IMG/VR virus record: IMGVR_UViG_3300033153_007861
Coordinates: 1-52,753 of that record
Length of the DNA stretch: 52,753 nt
Source of the DNA: a virus
Direction: 5' to 3' (one strand)
Part shown: positions 48,762 through 52,753 of the stretch, piece by piece
How positions within the stretch are numbered: the first letter of the stretch is position 1
Layout: each line of letters opens with the position of its first letter
Translations under genes and position numbers: made by a program
Notes under the pieces: generated by a model
Seen by the model: only the letters and a program-made list of their open reading frames with translations
What the model was told of the DNA's origin: nothing
The model's database searches: none

Positions 48762-48961
48762 TGAATTTAGGTATTGAAAATAAAGATGGTATGATTTTAG
48801 TGAGTAGTAGGATTGTGGCAGAGAAATTGGAAAAGGAACATAATAAAGTTTTATTAAAAATAAGAGAAGTTTTAACTAAAGCCGAATATGGCTTGAGTGA
48901 ATATAAAGCCACAAGTGGCGACATCTTTTTAAATAAATGTAAAGTAAACAAAGGGGTTTAA
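48752..48961 (+). pseudogene. Truncated Rha-like N-terminal domain (69 aa)
   Basis: 'MELMNLGIENKDGMILVSSRIVAEKLEKEHNKVLLKIREVL' matches the start of Rha proteins (compare the gene at 24438). It stops after ~60 residues of the domain, where full Rha proteins go on for 120 or more. AAAAGGAGTTTAAA leader. It may be a fragment or a domain-only regulator. Confidence 0.65.
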
Positions 48962-48962
48962 A

Positions 48963-49670
48963 ATGGAATTAATCAAGATTGAAGTAGTAGAAAATGAAAG
49001 AAGAGTTGATGGTAGAGAGTTATGGAGATTTTTAGAAATTAAAACCGAGTTTGCGAAATGGGTTGATAGATATATTAAAGACTTTGACTTTATTGATGGA
49101 CAGGACTTTTCGTCATTTTTGGACAAAAGTAAAGGTGGTCGACCAAGTAAGGAATATCAATTATCTTTAGATATGGCAAAAGAATTATCTATGTTAGCAA
49201 GAAATGATAAAGGTAAAGAAGCAAGAAAGTATTTTATTGAGTGTGAAAAGAAATTGAAACAAGCACCACAACAACAAGCACCACAAACAAGATTAGAGTG
49301 GATAAAACTAGCATTACAACAAGAAGAAGAAAAACAACAATTACAAATTGAAAAAGATTATGCTGTTAGAACTAAAGCCGAAATTGGCTCGAGACGGGAA
49401 GCAACATCTATGGCAACCGCAAGCAAATTTTCTAAAGAAAACAAGAAGCTTAAAAGTTATATTGGTGAGTGTGAAGATTATGCAACTATCTTAGCAGTTG
49501 AACGAATTTACAAGGATGGTGGTTTTAAGTGGAGAGAACTAAAGAAGTATTGTATAGCTAATGAACTTGAAGTCAAGGAAGCACCAGATAAGCGATTCGG
49601 CAAGGTGAAATCTTATCCTGCTAAAGCTTGGTTAGAACTGTATGGTGTAGAATTAAGCGAGATATTTTAA
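48963..49670 (+). CDS. AntA-type antirepressor, plus-strand copy (235 aa)
   Basis: 'MELIKIEVVENERRVDGRELWRFLEIKTEFAKWV' and 'EYQLSLDMAKELSMLARNDKGKEARKYF' give the AntA domain; then a Gln-rich linker ('APQQQAPQ'), coiled coil, and a KilAC-like C-terminus ('FKWRELKKYC...KSYPAKAWLELYGVEL'). GGGGTTTAAA-ATG leader. The stretch 'AVRTKAEIGSRREATSMATA' is identical to the copy at 36929, showing recent shared origin. Confidence 0.85.
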   Translation: MELIKIEVVENERRVDGRELWRFLEIKTEFAKWVDRYIKDFDFIDGQDFSSFLDKSKGGRPSKEYQLSLDMAKELSMLARNDKGKEARKYFIECEKKLKQAPQQQAPQTRLEWIKLALQQEEEKQQLQIEKDYAVRTKAEIGSRREATSMATASKFSKENKKLKSYIGECEDYATILAVERIYKDGGFKWRELKKYCIANELEVKEAPDKRFGKVKSYPAKAWLELYGVELSEIF

Positions 49671-49680
49671 TAACAAACAA

Positions 49681-49698
49681 AGCCCTTTAATTAGGGCT
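49681..49698. terminator. Bidirectional terminator between convergent genes
   Basis: AGCCCT-TTAATT-AGGGCT with T-rich flanks on both strands, between the plus-strand antirepressor and the minus-strand lysis operon. Confidence 0.8.
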
Positions 49699-49997
49699 TA
49701 TTTTAGATATTGTTCCAAGCTCGACTTGTCAATAATTATTCTACCATCTACCTTGTATGAACGAACCTTTTTCTTACTAGCAAGATCATATAGGGCATTC
49801 TTTTCAATATTAAACATAACACTAGCTTGCTTAACTCCTATGAAACCATTAAGTTTCCTTACTTCCTCATACTGAACAAGTTTACCTCGTAGATAACCGT
49901 TTGATTGCCTTATACCTCCCATATTGAGTAATAAAGCAAAGATCGTTATTGCCATTACTGCACATATCCCACCCATTAATCTAATATCTTTTAGCAT
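49698..49997 (-). CDS. Membrane-anchored protein with excisionase-like HTH domain (99 aa)
   Basis: Residues 5-25 form a membrane span ('IRLMGGICAVMAITIFALLLNM'). The C-terminal ~50 residues read 'GFIGVKQASVMFNIEKNALYDLASKKKVRSYKVDGRIIIDKSSLEQYL', a MerR/excisionase-type winged helix. This pairing is unusual. It is last in the lysis operon and overlaps the preceding gene by 17 bp. Confidence 0.65.
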   Translation of the reverse strand: MLKDIRLMGGICAVMAITIFALLLNMGGIRQSNGYLRGKLVQYEEVRKLNGFIGVKQASVMFNIEKNALYDLASKKKVRSYKVDGRIIIDKSSLEQYLK

Positions 49998-50673
49998 TTA
50001 TCTTCCTTTCAGCATATTCTATTGCTACTGCATGGCTAATTGTATCATCTATGAAATTTGCAAAGTCAGCATATAGACGATATATTTTATTATTCTCAAT
50101 ATCTTCATATAGAAACTTCAATTCATCCTGAAACTGCTCCGTTCTTTCCTTATGATGCCTATTGAAATCACTACTCCATTTAAACCCGACCATATCAATA
50201 GCCTTGATGATGTATTCCTGTGTTTTGCCATCAATAAGATTCAACCAATACTCCAAATGCTTAACATCAACACCTCTTTGTTGCATACTGTTATGAAGCG
50301 ATATGATTTCTTGGCTTTTATTACTAAGAAACTTCTTGACTACTGTATTGGAGACTAATTGTAGTTTCCTATTGGCTAATGCAGATAATTTGTAATCATA
50401 ATTATGTAGTGTAGCTTGAATATCCCTATTGGTTTCAATAACAGTAGTTAATTCAACAATAACTTCGGTATTCCTGTCAGTATCCTTCCCTATCTTATCA
50501 AGCTTAATATTTATGGAATCTAAGGGTTTATTTTTACTTACACCCACTTTGTAATATGCCCAAATACCAAATGCAACTAATATTGACAGTATAATCTGAA
50601 AATATACTGGTTGACCTTTTGTAATAGTAGTTATTTTACTTATCATGGTACTTATTAATGACACACTTTCCAT
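49981..50673 (-). CDS. Membrane-anchored hypothetical protein in the lysis module (230 aa)
   Basis: One membrane span near residues 22-42 ('YFQIILSILVAFGIWAYYKVGV'), then a long helical, charged region ('LDKIGKDTDRNTEVIVELTTVIETNRDIQATLHNYDYKL'). Directly after the lysozyme gene, where spanins often lie, but no spanin motif is clear. Unknown. Confidence 0.6.
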   Translation of the reverse strand: MESVSLISTMISKITTITKGQPVYFQIILSILVAFGIWAYYKVGVSKNKPLDSINIKLDKIGKDTDRNTEVIVELTTVIETNRDIQATLHNYDYKLSALANRKLQLVSNTVVKKFLSNKSQEIISLHNSMQQRGVDVKHLEYWLNLIDGKTQEYIIKAIDMVGFKWSSDFNRHHKERTEQFQDELKFLYEDIENNKIYRLYADFANFIDDTISHAVAIEYAERKINAKRY

Positions 50674-50677
50674 TCTA

Positions 50678-51172
50678 TTACCCCTTTATCTGTTGCAATA
50701 ACTCCTTGTTTCTCTTAGCCCTATTTGGTGTTTGTTTTGCATACTGACTATCCATTATCTCGTTCCCAGCATCAAAATATCGTTCATCCCTTAAATATGA
50801 AATAGTTTTTTTGAACTTTTTAAAACCATTCAACCCTAACTGGAATATCATATCATAAACCACAAGCATAGCACTCTCACTTAACATGTTGAGACCGAAG
50901 ATAGTTCTGTATTGTATATCTATCTTTCGAATATCATTCATTAACAATGTGTCTATATTTTCATCGGTCAACATGAAATCATCCCAATCATTAGTATAAT
51001 ATGCTTTCATTTGCTCTTTATTTAGCGAATTTACCTCACTCATACTAAAAGGATTTGTTTCAAGGTTTCTACCTACCCCTATGGTTAAATAGCCAGCAGT
51101 ACACTTGTATGCCTTATATTTAATACCCTCTTCCATTTTCAACTTTTCTATTAATTTATCTATAAACATCAT
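50678..51172 (-). CDS. Phage lysozyme, GH24 (T4 gpe-like, 164 aa)
   Basis: 'MEEGIKYKAYKCTAGYLTIGVGRNL' aligns with the T4 lysozyme active site: Glu15 (T4 E11), Cys24 (T4 D20) and Thr30 (T4 T26). So the usual Asp is Cys, a natural variant known in this family. 'LNGFKKFKKTISYLRDERYFDAGNEIMDS' and 'TPNRAKRNKELLQQI' complete the fold. No signal sequence, so a holin is needed. Start overlaps the holin stop. Confidence 0.9.
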   Translation of the reverse strand: MMFIDKLIEKLKMEEGIKYKAYKCTAGYLTIGVGRNLETNPFSMSEVNSLNKEQMKAYYTNDWDDFMLTDENIDTLLMNDIRKIDIQYRTIFGLNMLSESAMLVVYDMIFQLGLNGFKKFKKTISYLRDERYFDAGNEIMDSQYAKQTPNRAKRNKELLQQIKG

Positions 51173-51660
51173 TAAATATCCCTCTTTTCTTTTTGAGTTT
51201 TTTTAGAGTTTCCAAAATAAAACTTTAATACATCGTTTGGATAGTTTGATACATAACCAAGTAAAATCATAGCTATATCTCGATTACCGCCTTCTAATCC
51301 AATATACAAAATTGTAAACATAAACACGAACGATAACACAACTACCATTAAGGCGAGGTATTCGTCAAATCTTCTAATAAATTTATCATTACTTTGATTA
51401 TCACTAATTGCTTTTGATCTCGTATTAGCCAAATCTTCATTTTCTAATCTTATTAACTCAAGCTCATTATTTATCTCTAATTGTTTAAGTTTAAGAATAT
51501 TCTCTGGATTTTTCAAGGCTTTTTCAATATCATTTTCATTACTCAAACCCAAGGTGTTACAAATCAAGTCCGATACAACATTACCACCGATAGGTAAGGT
51601 TTTCCCCAAGAGTTTCAAGCCATTCCTTGCTAACACTTTCCCTATTTTTTTAAAATTCAT
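51172..51660 (-). CDS. Holin, 3TMS-type (162 aa)
   Basis: The N-terminus 'NGLKLLGKTLPIGGNVVSDLICNTLGL' and the 'ALKNPENILKLKQLEINNELELIRLENEDLANTRSKA' helix are typical of the three-TM holin (DUF3154) family. Two membrane spans follow ('YLALMVVVLSFVFMFTILYIGL' and 'IAMILLGYVSNY'). Directly upstream of the lysozyme. It would permeabilise the inner membrane. Confidence 0.8.
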   Translation of the reverse strand: MNFKKIGKVLARNGLKLLGKTLPIGGNVVSDLICNTLGLSNENDIEKALKNPENILKLKQLEINNELELIRLENEDLANTRSKAISDNQSNDKFIRRFDEYLALMVVVLSFVFMFTILYIGLEGGNRDIAMILLGYVSNYPNDVLKFYFGNSKKTQKEKRDI

Positions 51661-51671
51661 AGCTCCATCCT

Positions 51672-51890
51672 TTACATAAAAATTAATGCTATTATAGTTG
51701 AGAATAATAAAATATCACCAAATACAATGATGTAATACAGTATTCTTAATTTCTTATTAAAAATAACCATATTCTCCTTAAAACACCTCCTATAAGCATT
51801 TCTGCTCACCTCATTGATAAGATGAGCAGAATAAAACCCTCCGAAGAGGATCATTATTATTATACTACTGATATTCCAGTTATTGTCCAA
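51672..51890 (-). CDS. Small membrane protein in the lysis module (72 aa or shorter)
   Basis: Two membrane spans ('IIIMILFGGFYSAHLI' and 'YIIVFGDILLFSTIIALIF'). The TTG at 51890 overlaps the fibre gene by 31 bp and has a poor site; an ATG at 51854 is an alternative with 60 residues. Possibly an antiholin or accessory holin, from position only. Confidence 0.55.
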   Translation of the reverse strand: MDNNWNISSIIIMILFGGFYSAHLINEVSRNAYRRCFKENMVIFNKKLRILYYIIVFGDILLFSTIIALIFM

Positions 51891-52753
51891 CCTCGTGCTT
51901 CAAGATTAGTCACTGCAGTATTGCTCGCAGTCGTTCTTGTCATTCCTGTAGCTATGAAATCTCCATTATCTTTAGTGCAGGCTTCATATGCTTCCAATGT
52001 AGCGTCCATATCAGTGCTACTCATAGCAGTGTTTGACAAAATACTGACAAAAGGAACATCATCTCCAGATACATTTACATAAGCTCCTGTTGCATTAACA
52101 CAATTAGTTAAATTTAAACTATTATTTAAATTAGATAAATCTGCCAAATCTCCTGTTATTAGTGAGCAATCAGTTAAGCTTAAATAACTTTTTAAATTAG
52201 GTAAATCTGCCAAATCTCCTGTTATTAGTGAGCATTTAGATAATCCTAAATGCTCAGTCAAATTGGGTAAATCTGATAAATCCCCTGTCATTTCAGTGCA
52301 ATCCATTAATCTGAGATAGTAATTTAAATATTTAAAATCTTTTAAATCACCACGATATAAAGTATTAGTGTCATTATCATTCAACTCAACACCTACACTA
52401 TTAATAAAATCACCTTCTAAAATTACCCTGCCTGCTCTTGTAAGTGTTTTAACAGGTCGTTCTGCTGTCGATGTAGTCCCATCAATGAAATACCATTTTC
52501 TATTAAGTACATTTGTAGCTGAAAAATCAAATACCCCTACTTTTGCGAATAAGGTTATTTGTTGTAAAACTGTATTATTAACCCATTCAGAACCATTATA
52601 AGTATGTTTGCTATGAGTAGTTAAATTATACACTTCGGCACCATCAGTCATTCCAGTTAAAGCATTCATTTCAGTGGTAGTTACTCGTGTTCCGTAACTA
52701 TATGAAGTAGTTGCGATAGTATCAGGAGTTATATCTAATAGTCCGTCAGGTGT
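51860..52753 (-). CDS. Tail fibre protein, C-terminal part with leucine-rich-like repeats (runs off the window)
   Basis: The frame is open from the window edge (28 codons before the first ATG at 52669). Early part 'TTEMNALTGMTDGAEVYNLTTHSKHTYNGSEW' is a common fibre motif. Residues about 140-240 hold three to four ~24-residue repeats ('LSLTDCSLITGDLADLPNLKS') like a leucine-rich solenoid. Then 'AYEACTKDNGDFIATGMTRTTASNTAVTNLEARGWTITG', a module common in phage and bacterial surface proteins. Likely receptor binding. Confidence 0.75.
   Translation of the reverse strand, partial: TPDGLLDITPDTIATTSYSYGTRVTTTEMNALTGMTDGAEVYNLTTHSKHTYNGSEWVNNTVLQQITLFAKVGVFDFSATNVLNRKWYFIDGTTSTAERPVKTLTRAGRVILEGDFINSVGVELNDNDTNTLYRGDLKDFKYLNYYLRLMDCTEMTGDLSDLPNLTEHLGLSKCSLITGDLADLPNLKSYLSLTDCSLITGDLADLSNLNNSLNLTNCVNATGAYVNVSGDDVPFVSILSNTAMSSTDMDATLEAYEACTKDNGDFIATGMTRTTASNTAVTNLEARGWTITGISVV

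Overview
The window is most or all of the genome of an AT-rich tailed bacteriophage with a siphovirus-type plan: MuF-type head genes, a long tape measure, no sheath gene seen. The genes use strong Shine-Dalgarno sites (AGGAGG or GGGGG), ATG/GTG/TTG starts, sigma70-like promoters (TTGACA, 17 bp, TATATT) and intrinsic terminators. The host is therefore a low-GC bacterium with ordinary sigma70 and DnaA; it cannot be named from the sequence. TGA is a normal stop in many ATGA-overlapping gene pairs, so the genetic code is standard. I saw no integrase, transposase or DNA polymerase. The two ends of the window are open tail-fibre reading frames on the same strand, as expected if a circular or permuted genome was cut inside the fibre genes.

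Layout. (1) 22.4 kb down to 1, then 52.75 down to 49.7 kb, minus strand: late region. Order: HTH replication-type protein, small genes and a relic of a C5 methyltransferase, RecB-like nuclease, terminase, portal, MuF and gpG-like head genes, three tRNAs (Ser, Cys, Gln), protease with nested scaffold, decoration and major capsid proteins, two paralogous tail-tube proteins, tail chaperone with a -1 frameshift, tape measure, distal tail proteins, fibres, then holin and lysozyme. Three promoters sharing AGGTAAGTATTATATT lie in the upper part of this region (at about 14.3, 20.1 and 22.6 kb), and each is followed by a strong hairpin with a T-tract before its first gene. (2) 22.6-32.8 kb, plus strand: early/middle genes, including a nucleoside deoxyribosyltransferase-like protein, a beta-class adenine/cytosine-N4 methyltransferase, a Rha-type regulator, a RecA-like NTPase, ThyX, a DUF5664-like dNTP pyrophosphohydrolase and many unknowns. 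(3) 32.8-33.45 kb: gene-free, C-rich, with a DnaA-box cluster, probably the replication origin. (4) 36.6 down to 33.4 kb, minus strand: three tandem promoters driving about ten very small unknown genes, each with its own A-tract plus G-tract ribosome site; this looks like a host-takeover block. (5) 47.4 down to 36.9 kb, minus strand: replication and regulation (helicase loader-like protein, primase-helicase, XRE repressor-like protein, SSB-like protein, RuvC-like resolvase, AntA antirepressor) plus a pair of hexapeptide-repeat genes. (6) 47.5-49.7 kb, plus strand: a divergent promoter, a gene-free transcribed stretch, and a third antirepressor cluster.

The most interesting signals are an in-frame UGA between a tail-tube protein and a LamG-like domain (probable readthrough), a clean -1 frameshift in the tail chaperone, the promoter-plus-terminator leaders that imply antitermination, the twin [GES][YSW]Q[EKI][IV][GS] repeat genes, and several deletion relics (C5 methyltransferase, AntA, Rha).
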